A stretch of 64,000 nucleotides of DNA from Lapidilactobacillus dextrinicus DSM 20335 (GCF_001436095.1 NZ_AYYK01000016.1:1-64000); one strand, 5' to 3'; counted from the stretch's first letter, positions 36,018 to 45,672 are shown. Translations and numbers: made by a program. Notes: generated by a model not told the origin, from the sequence alone.

Positions 36018-37721
36018 TTATTCATAAGTCTGACTATCGCGACTATTATTGGGATATAACGAAAAGCGTTCTGCTCGGTAAACATAACCGTTATTTCCTA
36101 AATTAGAGAAATAGACACTAAAAACCCGTTGACCTGACTTCGTCACCTCTTGAATATTACTAACTTTTCCTTCTTGTAAATAGCCATAATCAATCAAGAA
36201 ATTGCCATTAGTCATCAAACGATTACTACAAATAACTTGACTAAAATGACTCTTGCCCTGATCTTTGCCATTTTGCCAAGCTTTGGTAATCTTCTTTTGC
36301 TTTAAATTAATTTTATAAACTGCCGCTTCGGAATACTGCTTGCTTGTGGACTTCTGGCCATTAGTAATCGCAACATTATTGTTAAATAATGCCAAAACAT
36401 CAGTTTTCTTCGTTGTATTTGGTAACAAAATAGCTGCATGTTGGCCACCAGTATAGCCAGTATTACCAGTTGGTGTCAAAACATATTTTTGTAAGGATTT
36501 TGGCCAGGTTGATTTCTTTTTGCCACAATAAATCCATTTAAAGTCTAATGTCTTGTAGTTCATCTTAAAAACCATATCTTGATGCCGCCCAGAGATCACC
36601 AGGTCACCTGTACTTTTTTGGTAATAGAGTGAATTCATGTGGAACCAATCTTTGCCCTTGCCGTGCATTAACGTCTTGGCGGTATACATGCTAGTTGGTA
36701 AGATTTTCTTCAAATCAATCACTTTAACAATCTGACCAGTTTTATGCGAAATCTCGACAATCGTATCTTCAACATACTGATTCTTGGTCTTACCACCAGA
36801 AGTACCATCAGAAACCGTCGCTAAAATATTGTGATTGGGTAACTCAATGGCTTCATGATGGATCAACGTATATTCAGCATCAGTATCCATATTCTTATCC
36901 GCTGCACTAGTTCCGAAGTGATATTCTTTATAAACACGACCAGTATAATCTTCTTCGAGCATCTCATTATAAATTAAGGCATCATTATTTTTCTTGGCTA
37001 AGCGTAAAATATGACCATTTGCTAGTTGTTTAAAGACATGCTGTGAGTAATCAGTTGAGAACCATCGAATTGCGCCATCCGCATCAATCGCAAAGGGTTG
37101 TTTGGTAGTCCGGACAACAAATGTTAATTTATTATCGCCAATCGCCATTTTAGTTTTGGTTGCTGTTTTAACGTTGACCTTAACTGAAGCCAAATTACTT
37201 GGTAAAACGGCCGTTTTGATATGTAACGTCTTGGTTGTTTTTTCTCCGGATTTAGTCGTCGCTGTTATTTTAACCGTATTATTATAATCTGCGTATAAAC
37301 CCAGAATACTAATCGTATGTTGTTTGCTGTAAGTTTTATCCGTCGTTGAAATGGACGTCTTTTTCGTTTTACCTACCACAGTTAATGAAATTTTACTTGC
37401 TTCTGGAGTCTGAAAAATTGCCAAAGCTGCCAGTGGTGAACGACCATAAGGATCAACTTTGACATACGGATTAGTTAAAGTATAGCGGTTATCAGCCGCT
37501 ACTGCTTGATACTTCTTAACTGCAACTTTTTGTTTGTTTTGACGGGTTCTAATCAATTTACTATCAAGATTTTTCTTGATTTGTTCATCACTAATAACAC
37601 CCGCCTGAATTTGTTTTGCCTTTGTTGAAAACTTCCACCAAAGTCCCACGCCCGCCCCAATTACCACAACTGCTGTTAATACTGCTGCGATAATTTTTGT
37701 TGACTTTTTGATACGAAACAA
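36018..37721 (-). CDS. Membrane-anchored aryl-sulfate sulfotransferase (ASST family)
   Basis: A 567-residue protein. A basic N-terminus and one hydrophobic segment (IIAAVLTAVVVIGAGVGLWW) anchor it, with the rest outside the cell. An N-terminal beta domain (about 70-190) precedes the propeller-like ASST domain, which shows AIDADGAIRWFS, ANGHILRL, IHHEAIELPNHNILAT, DWFHMNSLYYQKSTGDLVISGRHQDMVFKM and TGGQHAAILLP. ASST enzymes move sulfate between phenols through a histidine intermediate without PAPS. I prefer the TTG at 37721, behind AAAGGG; a TTG at 37739 is possible. It is a single gene with a terminator. The substrate is unknown. Confidence 0.82.
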   Translation of the reverse strand: MFRIKKSTKIIAAVLTAVVVIGAGVGLWWKFSTKAKQIQAGVISDEQIKKNLDSKLIRTRQNKQKVAVKKYQAVAADNRYTLTNPYVKVDPYGRSPLAALAIFQTPEASKISLTVVGKTKKTSISTTDKTYSKQHTISILGLYADYNNTVKITATTKSGEKTTKTLHIKTAVLPSNLASVKVNVKTATKTKMAIGDNKLTFVVRTTKQPFAIDADGAIRWFSTDYSQHVFKQLANGHILRLAKKNNDALIYNEMLEEDYTGRVYKEYHFGTSAADKNMDTDAEYTLIHHEAIELPNHNILATVSDGTSGGKTKNQYVEDTIVEISHKTGQIVKVIDLKKILPTSMYTAKTLMHGKGKDWFHMNSLYYQKSTGDLVISGRHQDMVFKMNYKTLDFKWIYCGKKKSTWPKSLQKYVLTPTGNTGYTGGQHAAILLPNTTKKTDVLALFNNNVAITNGQKSTSKQYSEAAVYKINLKQKKITKAWQNGKDQGKSHFSQVICSNRLMTNGNFLIDYGYLQEGKVSNIQEVTKSGQRVFSVYFSNLGNNGYVYRAERFSLYPNNSRDSQTYE

Positions 37722-37864
37722 CCCCTTTACCCTTTGCAATGATTCTTATGTATAACTGCTTAAAATAATAACAATAAAATTTGATTAAAATATGAAGATT
37801 AAACGAATATCTTTTTATTATCTATCAATCAACGAATTTTTATGCGTTTAATTATTTAGGTATA

Positions 37865-37908
37865 AAAATAGCGTTTAAAACAACTATCATTGTTTTAAAC
37901 GCTATTTT
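37865..37908 (-). terminator. Terminator of the lactate oxidase gene
   Basis: AAAATAGCGTTTAAAACAA (37865-37883) pairs perfectly with TTGTTTTAAACGCTATTTT (37890-37908) around CTATCA. Confidence 0.88.
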
Positions 37909-37944
37909 GAATATGATTAACTTGCTAGTGGACTACCACTAAAT

Positions 37945-39054
37945 CTAATAATTAAAATCAGCAAGTTTGGCCTTTTTAACATCTGCAATCGTCTTAGTTC
38001 CGGCTAATTGCATAATTGTTGCAAATTCATGGTTAATCTCTTGCAAGGCATCTTGGACACCTAGGGCTCCACCTAAGGCTAAAGCATAAACAAATGGTCG
38101 GCCAATTGCGACTAAGTCAGCGCCTGCTGCTAATGCTTTAAAGACGTCAGAACCACGACGAACGCCACTATCAAAGATAACTGGTACACGGCCATTAACA
38201 GCTTGAGCAATCGCACTTAACGTATCAAATGAACCTGGGCCACCGTTTAATTGACGACCACCATGATTAGAAACATAAATACCACTGGCACCGGCACCAA
38301 TTGCTAATTCAGCATCTTCTGGTGTTTGAATACCCTTAACAATTACTGGTAAGTCACTATATTCAGCAATTCGACGAACATCGTCTGCACTAATCTTTTG
38401 AGCGGCTGCCGCATAAATTTCAGCAATACCTTGACCCTTGCCAGCACCTTGACTGAATTTCTCTAAGTTAGCCATTGGAATTGGAAATTGGAAATGATTA
38501 ATAATATCAGCTTCACGATAACCATCAACGGTAGCATCAACGGTTAGAATAATCCCCTTAACACCTGCTTTTTTTGCTTCATCAATAACGGCTTCATTAA
38601 ATTTCCAATCTTTACTCATATACAATTGGAAAAATTGTGGTGCACCGTTACCAGCAGCAGCTGTGTCGGCGATTGAAGCAGATGAATAAGTACTTTGTGC
38701 CATTAAAGCACCCTCAGCTGCGAATGCTTTAGCTGTGTCCATTTCCCCTTTTGCATGAGCTAATCCTTGTGCAGCTAATGGTGGCATCATCACTGGTGTC
38801 TTTAAATCTAACCCAAAAACATTCGCGCTTAAATCTGGTTGATCAATATTAGCCAATGCACGAGGATAAACTTGTTTATGGGTAAAGGCTTTGCGGTTCT
38901 GCGCCAATGTCCAGTTATCTTCAGAGCCGCCAGATATGTAACCAAATCCACCTTTAGGAATAATTTTTTCAGCACGAGCTTCCAAAGATTCTAGATTTAA
39001 AACGTTAATGTGTTCTTCGCGATCACTTTGTTCATAGCCATTAACAATTGTCAT
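37945..39054 (-). CDS. lox: L-lactate oxidase (FMN-dependent alpha-hydroxy acid oxidase)
   Basis: A 369-residue flavoenzyme that oxidises L-lactate with oxygen to pyruvate and hydrogen peroxide. The TIM-barrel signatures are GFGYISGGSEDNWTL, VMMPPLAAQGLAH, AQSTYSSASI, FQLYMSKD, VDATVDGYREAD and VSNHGGRQLNGGPG, which holds the catalytic His and substrate Arg; DSGVRRGSDVFKALA binds the phosphate. AGGAGG precedes two adjacent ATGs, and 39054 has the better eight-base spacing. The gene has its own terminator. Its presence points to aerobic lactate use and peroxide formation. Other 2-hydroxy acids could also be substrates. Confidence 0.9.
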   Translation of the reverse strand: MTIVNGYEQSDREEHINVLNLESLEARAEKIIPKGGFGYISGGSEDNWTLAQNRKAFTHKQVYPRALANIDQPDLSANVFGLDLKTPVMMPPLAAQGLAHAKGEMDTAKAFAAEGALMAQSTYSSASIADTAAAGNGAPQFFQLYMSKDWKFNEAVIDEAKKAGVKGIILTVDATVDGYREADIINHFQFPIPMANLEKFSQGAGKGQGIAEIYAAAAQKISADDVRRIAEYSDLPVIVKGIQTPEDAELAIGAGASGIYVSNHGGRQLNGGPGSFDTLSAIAQAVNGRVPVIFDSGVRRGSDVFKALAAGADLVAIGRPFVYALALGGALGVQDALQEINHEFATIMQLAGTKTIADVKKAKLADFNY

Positions 39055-39186
39055 CATAAATTCCTCCTAAAACTTAATAACTTTATTGTAGTTAACTTAC
39101 TTTTTATAAGCAAGTAATTTTACTCGCTTTTTATAAACTTTTTTAACAACAAAATAAAAGTGCTGTTAGCTAATACTGTCGACATA

Positions 39187-39229
39187 TCAAAAAAGCGTAT
39201 CTTCCTTAACAGAAGATACGCTTTTTTGA
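39187..39229 (-). terminator. Terminator after nrdG
   Basis: TCAAAAAAGCGTATCTTC pairs perfectly with GAAGATACGCTTTTTTGA around CTTAACA. Confidence 0.9.
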
Positions 39230-39234
39230 TGTTT

Positions 39235-39819
39235 TTATTTAACTAATTTATCCCAAAGCACCACTTTATTTTGCGTTAATGATTTTTGGACATCGATAAT
39301 GCGTTGATTGCTACTCCCACGAAATTGTAAAGTTAAATCTTTTTTAGCAAGTAAAAAACGACCATCCACAAGAATATCAATTTTACTTAATAATTCTAGC
39401 TTATCTGGTGTTTCTTGCATTAATTCATCCCAAGTATAGCCAGTCCAAGACCAAATATCTTTAGTGTGGCCAAAGCGTTCGTGCAGCGCATCGACTAACT
39501 GTAAACAAACTTGCGTGTTAACAAATGGCTCGCCACCAAGTAAAGTTAGCCCTTGGACATAAGATTGACCCAAATCATCCAAAATCTGTGCTTGTAATTC
39601 GTCTGTATAAAGTTGGCCATAGTGAAAATTCTGGGCAGCGGCGTTATAACAACCCGGGCAGGCAAAACGACAACCGGAAACATATAGACTACAACGAACC
39701 CCTTCGCCATCAACAAAGTTAAAAGGTTTATAGTCAGCAATATATTTTAAACTTAAATCTTCAGCGCGCCATTCACCTGGCTGCGGATTTTTTGGTAATT
39801 TAATAGCTTTTTCGGGCAA
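39235..39819 (-). CDS. nrdG: Anaerobic ribonucleotide reductase activating protein
   Basis: A 194-residue radical SAM activase that installs the glycyl radical on NrdD. The 4Fe-4S motif is C-x3-C-x2-C in SGCRFACPGCYN. LTLLGGEPFVN is the glycine-rich SAM-binding region, and IWSWTGYTWDEL and DILVDGRF are the usual later motifs. The start is not certain: the TTG at 39819 follows AAGGA by about ten bases, while a TTG at 39843 would add eight residues but lacks a site. NrdD ends 32 bases upstream, so nrdD-nrdG form an operon that shares the terminator downstream. Confidence 0.9.
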   Translation of the reverse strand: MPEKAIKLPKNPQPGEWRAEDLSLKYIADYKPFNFVDGEGVRCSLYVSGCRFACPGCYNAAAQNFHYGQLYTDELQAQILDDLGQSYVQGLTLLGGEPFVNTQVCLQLVDALHERFGHTKDIWSWTGYTWDELMQETPDKLELLSKIDILVDGRFLLAKKDLTLQFRGSSNQRIIDVQKSLTQNKVVLWDKLVK

Positions 39820-39851
39820 ATGTACACTTTCCTTCTCAAACAAAATAACAA

Positions 39852-42083
39852 TTAGGCATTACGATCTTGATTGGCAACTTGATTATTGCTAAAGCTCATG
39901 TGTTTAACACGATGCACGATTTCCTCATGACGGCCATGAACCATTGGCCGTTGATTAGGATTACCTAGATAACCACAAGTTCGTTTAACCACATCACAAA
40001 GTGCCGGATCACTATTACCACATTGTGGGCACTTAAAGCCCTTCTCTGTGGCAACGAATTCGCCTTTATAACCACACTTGAAACATTGGTCAATTGGCGT
40101 ATTTGTACCCAAATAAGAGATTTTATCATATGCATAATCCCAGACGGCTTCTAAGGCTTTGGGATTTTGCTTGATATTTGGATATTCACAATAATGAATA
40201 AACCCACCACTTGTGTATGGTTCATAGTCAGATTCAAAACTCAATTTTTCAAATGGTGTCCAAGCTTTACGAACATCCAAGTGAAATGAATTCGTGTAAT
40301 ACTCTTTATCCGTAATATCTTTAACCTTACCGAATTTTTTCGTATCAGCAGCACAAAAAGTATTGGTTAGGGATTCAGCAGGTGTGGCGTAGACTGAATA
40401 ATGATAACCTTCTGCTTTTTCCCAATCTTTACAATGGTTATAAAGGTTCTTAATGACCTCGACAGAGAATTGTTTAGCCTCGGGATTCTTTTCCCACTCT
40501 GGACCGTAAAAGACGGTACAAACTTCATAAATTCCAATATAGCCTAAGGAAACGGTAGCCCGACCATTTTTAAATAATTCATCAACACTGTCGGTTGGCT
40601 TGAGTCGCTTGCCAAAAGCACCATATTCATACAAAATAGGCGCATTATCAGGACTAGCTTCTTTAACCCGATTAATTCGATACTGTAACGCTTCATGGGC
40701 AATATCCAATTGATTTTCAAATAATTGCCAGAACTTATCTTTGTCACCAGTACCATTGTTATCACGGGATTCAAGGGCAATTCTTGGTAAGTTAATTGTG
40801 ACAACGCCTAAATTCATTCGGCCGGAATTAACTTCTTCACCAGTCTCAGGATCTGTCCAACCTTGTAAGAAACTACGACAACCCATTGGTGCCTTAAAAC
40901 TACCTGTCATCGCTTTTAGACGATCGTAGTTAATGATGTCTGGATACATTCTTTTAGTTGCACATTCGATAGCTAATTCCTTGATGTCATAGTTAACATC
41001 ACTTGGTTGACGATTCGTTCCTTCTTTAATTGAATAAACTAGCTTAGGAAAAATCGCCGTTCTATGTTCAATACCTAAACCTAAAATACGGACATTTAAA
41101 ATAGCTTTTTGGATTTCGCGTTCATACCAAGAAGTCCCTAAACCAAAACCAATCGTGACAAATGGTGTTTGACCGTTTGATGAATACAAGGTATTGATTT
41201 CATATTCCAAAGCTTGCATAGCATCATAAATATCTTTTTTAGTTTTGGCTTTAGCAAATGCTTCTTGTTTAGCCTGATCATCCGTAATCATCGCTGCATC
41301 TTTAATATGCTTTTGATAATTCATTTCTGCATAAGGGGCTAACAGCTCATCCGTTCGATCACTTGAGCAACCACCATATTGTGATGATGCAACGTTGGCA
41401 ATAATTTGACTCATTTGAGCCGTGGCTGTCTGAATAGAGTGTGGTGATTCAACATCTGCATTACCAATTTTAAAACCATGACTAAGCATTTCTTTAAAAT
41501 CGATTAAACAACAATTAGTCATCGGACTGAATGGTTGGTAATCTAAGTCGTGCCAATGAATGTCACCTTTTAAGTGAGCATTAGCAACTTTAGGTGGCAA
41601 CATTTTTAAGCCAATTGCCTTAGAAACTGTTCCAGCAGTTAAATCACGTTGCGTGTTGAAGACACGACTATCCTTATTGGCATTTTCGTTAACAACTGTG
41701 GCATCACGATCTAATAATTTTTGGATCGTCACATTAATATCCGTTGCTTGACTACGCTCAAAATCACGTTCTGTTCGATAATTAATGTAATCTTTAGCGA
41801 TTTGATATAAGTGATGATCCAATAAAGTATGCTCAACAATATTTTGAATTTCATAAATTTTAACGTTTTCGGGGAAACGGTCGCTAATTTCAGCTAAGAC
41901 ATCGTCTAAGACGGCTTGCAAATCATTTAGAGTTTTGCCTTCAAGCTCGTGATTTTCAGCTTCAGCAGCTTTTTGCATAGCTTGTGCAATCTTGTCGGGA
42001 TCGAAGCTCATTACGCGTCCATCACGCTTAATAACTTTGATATTTAGTGTTTCTGTTGCAATATTTGTCTTCAATTCCTGCAT
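39852..42083 (-). CDS. nrdD: Anaerobic ribonucleoside-triphosphate reductase
   Basis: A 743-residue class III reductase that makes dNTPs without oxygen. An ATP-cone lies at about residues 15-105 (VIKRDGRVMSFDPDKIAQAM). The barrel holds CLIDFKEML and QYGGCSSDRTDE. The C-terminal zinc site uses CFKCGYKGEF and CPQCGNSDPALC. The glycyl radical is Gly704 in RTCGYLGNP. AGAGG precedes the ATG. Upstream are two NrdR-like boxes at typical spacing. It is expected to be active in the anaerobic phase and depends on NrdG. Confidence 0.95.
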   Translation of the reverse strand: MQELKTNIATETLNIKVIKRDGRVMSFDPDKIAQAMQKAAEAENHELEGKTLNDLQAVLDDVLAEISDRFPENVKIYEIQNIVEHTLLDHHLYQIAKDYINYRTERDFERSQATDINVTIQKLLDRDATVVNENANKDSRVFNTQRDLTAGTVSKAIGLKMLPPKVANAHLKGDIHWHDLDYQPFSPMTNCCLIDFKEMLSHGFKIGNADVESPHSIQTATAQMSQIIANVASSQYGGCSSDRTDELLAPYAEMNYQKHIKDAAMITDDQAKQEAFAKAKTKKDIYDAMQALEYEINTLYSSNGQTPFVTIGFGLGTSWYEREIQKAILNVRILGLGIEHRTAIFPKLVYSIKEGTNRQPSDVNYDIKELAIECATKRMYPDIINYDRLKAMTGSFKAPMGCRSFLQGWTDPETGEEVNSGRMNLGVVTINLPRIALESRDNNGTGDKDKFWQLFENQLDIAHEALQYRINRVKEASPDNAPILYEYGAFGKRLKPTDSVDELFKNGRATVSLGYIGIYEVCTVFYGPEWEKNPEAKQFSVEVIKNLYNHCKDWEKAEGYHYSVYATPAESLTNTFCAADTKKFGKVKDITDKEYYTNSFHLDVRKAWTPFEKLSFESDYEPYTSGGFIHYCEYPNIKQNPKALEAVWDYAYDKISYLGTNTPIDQCFKCGYKGEFVATEKGFKCPQCGNSDPALCDVVKRTCGYLGNPNQRPMVHGRHEEIVHRVKHMSFSNNQVANQDRNA

Positions 42084-42123
42084 CTCAACAACCTCTTATC
42101 TTAATCTTCGTTTTTAATGATAC

Positions 42124-42171
42124 ACACCATATCTTGAAATAACAAGTTGCCAGCAACTAGATATTGTGGAT
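42124..42171 (-). promoter_or_regulatory. Paired NrdR-like boxes upstream of nrdD
   Basis: ACACCATATCTTGAAA (42124-42139) and ACTAGATATTGTGGAT (42156-42171) each match the NrdR box pattern. They lie 32 bases apart start to start, close to three helical turns, which is the spacing usual for tandem NrdR boxes. A weaker third copy is at 42198-42213. NrdR represses ribonucleotide reductase genes; nrdR itself is not in the window. Confidence 0.7.
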
Positions 42172-42212
42172 AAATCTGTGGATAGATTGAATAACATACA
42201 AGATATTTGGGC

Positions 42213-42252
42213 TAAAAAAATAGCAAAATTCAGTTGATATGCTGAATCTTGC
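42213..42252 (-). terminator. Terminator after copB
   Basis: GCAAAATTCAG (42223-42233) pairs with CTGAATCTTGC (42242-42252), with one G-U pair on the minus strand. TATTTTTTT follows. Confidence 0.75.
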
Positions 42253-42337
42253 CATTTATTATTTACGCTATTTTATTCAAATTATTAACAAAAATATTTT
42301 TTAGATTTTGACTGGCTATTTTCGTTAATCTGCTGGT

Positions 42338-44473
42338 TTATTTCTTCAATTTTAACGTCATCGCATTAATCGCCACAATAATCGTTGACATTGACATGAT
42401 TACTGCACCTACTGCTGGATTAACAATAATGCCAATTGGTGCTAAGATGCCCGCCGCTAATGGGATCGTAATCACGTTATAACCGGCACCCCACCAAAGG
42501 TTCTCAATCATTTTACGTTTGGCTGCTTTGGCTAAACGAATGAAGTTAACCACATCAGCGGGATCACTTTGAACTAACACCACATCAGCGGAGTCAATGG
42601 CCACATCCGTTCCGGCACCAATGGCGACACCAACATCAGCACGAACTAAAGCAGGCGCATCATTGACCCCATCACCAACCATCATGACTTGATTACCTTG
42701 ACTTTGATATTCGCGAACAACTTTTTCCTTATCTTCTGGTAAAAGTTGCCCCTTAAACTCAGTAATACCTAAGACTTGCGCCACTTTTTGGGCTGTCTGT
42801 TGATTATCACCAGTTAACATCACTGGCGTAATCGCCATCGCTTTTAAGTCGCTAATGAATTTCGCTGCATCAGGTTTGATTTGATCACCTACTGCTAGGA
42901 CGGCCAGCGGCTTTTGTTCAGAAATCAAGTAACTAATACTATTACCTTGGGCAGCCAGTTGATCATATTGAGCTTGGTCAAAATTAATCCGCTGTTTTTG
43001 CAAATAAGCCGCTGTCACAATCTGATAAGTTTGATTGGCAATCGACCCACTCAAGCCCACGCCTTTAATAGTTTCGACATCAGCAGCCTCTTCAAGAGTT
43101 AACTGCGCTGCCTTAGCTGCATTTAGGACACCGGTAGCAATCGGATGGCTACTATGTTGCTCCAAGCTAGCCATTAACGCTAAAGCTTGATGATCCGTTA
43201 AATCAGGGGTCAAACTTTTAATTGTGTTAACTGTAAACTTGCCCTCGGTTAATGTACCTGTCTTATCCAATAAAACATGAGTAATCGCGGGTGCTTTTTC
43301 CATTGCATCACGTTGTTGAATTAGTAAACCGTTAGCAGCAGCGATTGATGTGCTACGTGCAACAACTAACGGAATGGCCAGGCCTAAAGCATGCGGACAA
43401 GCAATGACTAACACCGCCACCATGCGTGATAATCCCGTTGCAATATCTGCATTAATTCCCCATAAAATAAAAGCTAAAACACCAAATATTAAGGCTGCAT
43501 AAAATAACCAACCAGCTACTTTGTCGGCCAACGTTTCCGTCTTGGACTTATCTTGTTGAGCCTTCTTCACTAACTGCATAACTTGTGACAAATAGCCACT
43601 TTCGCCTGTTCCGGTAACTTTAACAGTTAAGGAACCATCACCATTAACAGAACCACCGATAACACTAGCACCAACATCTTTCTTAACAGCCTTGGATTCA
43701 CCAGTCACTAATGATTCATTAACATCACTAGTACCGCTTAGAATCTTCCCATCAGCCGGAATAGACTCACCTGCACGGACAATAACAATGTCATCAACTT
43801 TAACCTCTGTCAATTTTTTATCAATAATTTGACCACTGGCTAATTGAACATGTGCTTCACCAGGCAGCAACTGGGCCATCTTTTCCACGGCATTACCGGC
43901 GCTCATAATCGCGTTCATTTCAATCCAGTGCCCTAACAACATAATCACTACTAATGTTGCTAGCTCAGAAAAGAAATCCATCACGTGCGCACTATGTGTA
44001 AAGTTATTAACCACAAAGGCATAAATACTGTAAAAATAAGCGACTCCAGTCCCTAAAGCAATTAACGTCATCATTGCTGGTTTACGTTGTTGCAATTCAG
44101 CTTTGGCTCCTGAGAAGAACGGCCGACCACCATAGAAGAAAATTATGGTTGCGGCAATCAGTACAATCCACTCAGAACCGGGAAACATAATCGTAAATGG
44201 CATCATAATACCCATCACTGGCGCAAAAATTAAAATTGGAATCATTAAAATTAAGGACACCCAGAATTTCTGTTTTAAATTACCCATATGCATCATATGA
44301 CCACCGCCCATGTCCATATCCATATGATGCATGTCCATGTTGCTCATATCATGATGGGACATATCATGCATTGACTCAGACGCCATATTCATCTGTTCTT
44401 GGTCCATCTTCATTTCATGATGATCATGCATTTGATGATCAGTCGTTTGCTTAGCATTCTTATTATCCGTCAT
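42338..44473 (-). CDS. copB: Copper-translocating P1B-type ATPase (CopB-like)
   Basis: A 711-residue metal pump. The N-terminal about 65 residues are a His/Met-rich metal-binding tail (HDHHEMKMDQEQMNM and HHMDMDMGGGHMMHMG). The membrane domain has the CPH motif (about residues 359-361), which marks CopB rather than the CPC-type CopA. DKTGTLT carries the phosphorylated Asp403, TGDNQQTAQKVA and VGDGVNDAPAL follow, and the last membrane segments hold YNVITIPLAAGIL. It exports copper or silver. GGGGAGG precedes the ATG. Two cop boxes lie just upstream, so control by a CopY repressor is likely; no copY, copZ or copA is present here. Confidence 0.93.
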   Translation of the reverse strand: MTDNKNAKQTTDHQMHDHHEMKMDQEQMNMASESMHDMSHHDMSNMDMHHMDMDMGGGHMMHMGNLKQKFWVSLILMIPILIFAPVMGIMMPFTIMFPGSEWIVLIAATIIFFYGGRPFFSGAKAELQQRKPAMMTLIALGTGVAYFYSIYAFVVNNFTHSAHVMDFFSELATLVVIMLLGHWIEMNAIMSAGNAVEKMAQLLPGEAHVQLASGQIIDKKLTEVKVDDIVIVRAGESIPADGKILSGTSDVNESLVTGESKAVKKDVGASVIGGSVNGDGSLTVKVTGTGESGYLSQVMQLVKKAQQDKSKTETLADKVAGWLFYAALIFGVLAFILWGINADIATGLSRMVAVLVIACPHALGLAIPLVVARSTSIAAANGLLIQQRDAMEKAPAITHVLLDKTGTLTEGKFTVNTIKSLTPDLTDHQALALMASLEQHSSHPIATGVLNAAKAAQLTLEEAADVETIKGVGLSGSIANQTYQIVTAAYLQKQRINFDQAQYDQLAAQGNSISYLISEQKPLAVLAVGDQIKPDAAKFISDLKAMAITPVMLTGDNQQTAQKVAQVLGITEFKGQLLPEDKEKVVREYQSQGNQVMMVGDGVNDAPALVRADVGVAIGAGTDVAIDSADVVLVQSDPADVVNFIRLAKAAKRKMIENLWWGAGYNVITIPLAAGILAPIGIIVNPAVGAVIMSMSTIIVAINAMTLKLKK

Positions 44474-44524
44474 GGTTAATTCCTCCCCATTACTTAATTC
44501 AATTCAAAAAACAATTATTAAATT

Positions 44525-44565
44525 TACATCTGTAATCTATTGAATAAATAAAGTTTACACTTGTA
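44525..44565 (-). promoter_or_regulatory. Two cop boxes (CopY operator) upstream of copB
   Basis: TACATCTGTA (44525-44534) and TACACTTGTA (44556-44565) both fit TACANNTGTA exactly, the site bound by CopY repressors of lactic acid bacteria. They lie 31 bases apart, close to three helical turns, so both face the same side of the DNA. Confidence 0.82.
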
Positions 44566-44673
44566 AATTTATTATGTCAAGTTATTTATTTCCAATTCAG
44601 GGACAACCGCTATTTCTTTTTCTTAAATAATTGTCTACACTACAGATTAGTAAAAATTATTTGGGGTAAGGGC

Positions 44674-45625
44674 ATGCCATTCATTTCAAAAAAACATTTT
44701 ATTTTCGGCGCAATTCCGGCCAGCTGTGCAGCAACTATGTGGGGTTTCTCTGGCGTCACTGTCAGTATGTTGTTCAAATTAAATCCGGCCATGCCATGAC
44801 GCCTTTATGGGTTTGCCAAGTGCGAATGTTAGCCGCAGCTATTATGTTGGTTCTTTGTCAAGTGCGTGGAGAGCATCCCTTTAAAGTTTGGCATGATCGC
44901 TTTGCACTTGTAAAATTAGTTGCTTATGCTTTTCTTGGTTTAGTTCCTGTTCAATTTTGCTATTTTAAAACTGTTGAATATGGCAACGCACCAATTGCAA
45001 CCATCTTACAATTCTTAGGACCGTTCGTGATTACTCTGTACTATTTAAATTTTAAATGACAAAACCAACTGTCACTGAAACAGCTGGTTTAGTCATCGCT
45101 TTTTTAGGAACGCTTTCAATTGTGACTCATGGCCATCTAAATCAACTAGCTGTTGCTCCGACCGTTATTTTCTGGGGCTTCCTCTCTGCAATTGGCGTAG
45201 CTGCTAACGCGATTATTCCCCGTGAAATTATCCCTGAATACGGTGCTTTAAGCGTTACTGGTTGGGGCATGTTAATTGCCGGTGGCACCTTAAATCTTTA
45301 TCAACCCCTTTGGCAGCAAAAAGTAACACTCACACCAATCGATTTAGGTTTGTTATTGATTACGATTTTAGTGGGGACTGTCATTGCCTTTCTTCTTTAT
45401 TCAACAAGTTTGCTATATATTTTACCAACAACAGCCACTTTACTAGATGCTTTTGAGCCTCTGTCAGCTACTTTCTTTGCTGTTTTATTAGTTCATACAC
45501 ATCTGCAACTAATGGATTTCATTGGCGGTGCAATTATTATCCTTGCCGTGGTCATCATCACAACCAATATTCCTAATCTACTAGTTAAAAAAGCACCTGC
45601 TGAACAACAAACCAAAACGAACTAG
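44674..45625 (+). pseudogene. EamA/DMT-family transporter broken in two places
   Basis: Three consecutive reading frames together encode one EamA-type transporter of about 315 residues: 44674-44799 (GAIPASCAATMWGFSG, first helix), 44796-45059 (TPLWVCQVRMLAAA to VEYGNAPIATILQFLGPFV) and 45056-45625 (second EamA repeat, ending ATLLDAFEPLSATFFAVLLV). At each junction the frame steps back by one, and the upstream TGA overlaps an ATG as ATGA. The simplest reading is a gene with two frameshifts, or a sequencing fault. Translation by stop-and-restart at each ATGA cannot be excluded. The first ATG follows GGGGTAAGGG. The substrate of this family (amino acids, metabolites) is unknown. Confidence 0.75.
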
Positions 45626-45672
45626 CTTCCTTGAATTTCAAAAAGACCAAGTAACCAAATTAAACGTTATGA

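Noticed and set aside
45047-45059. Programmed -1 frameshift at AAATTTT in the EamA gene
   Set aside because: A second break upstream has no slippery site and no downstream stimulator was found, so a pseudogene or error is more likely; kept only as a note in the findings.
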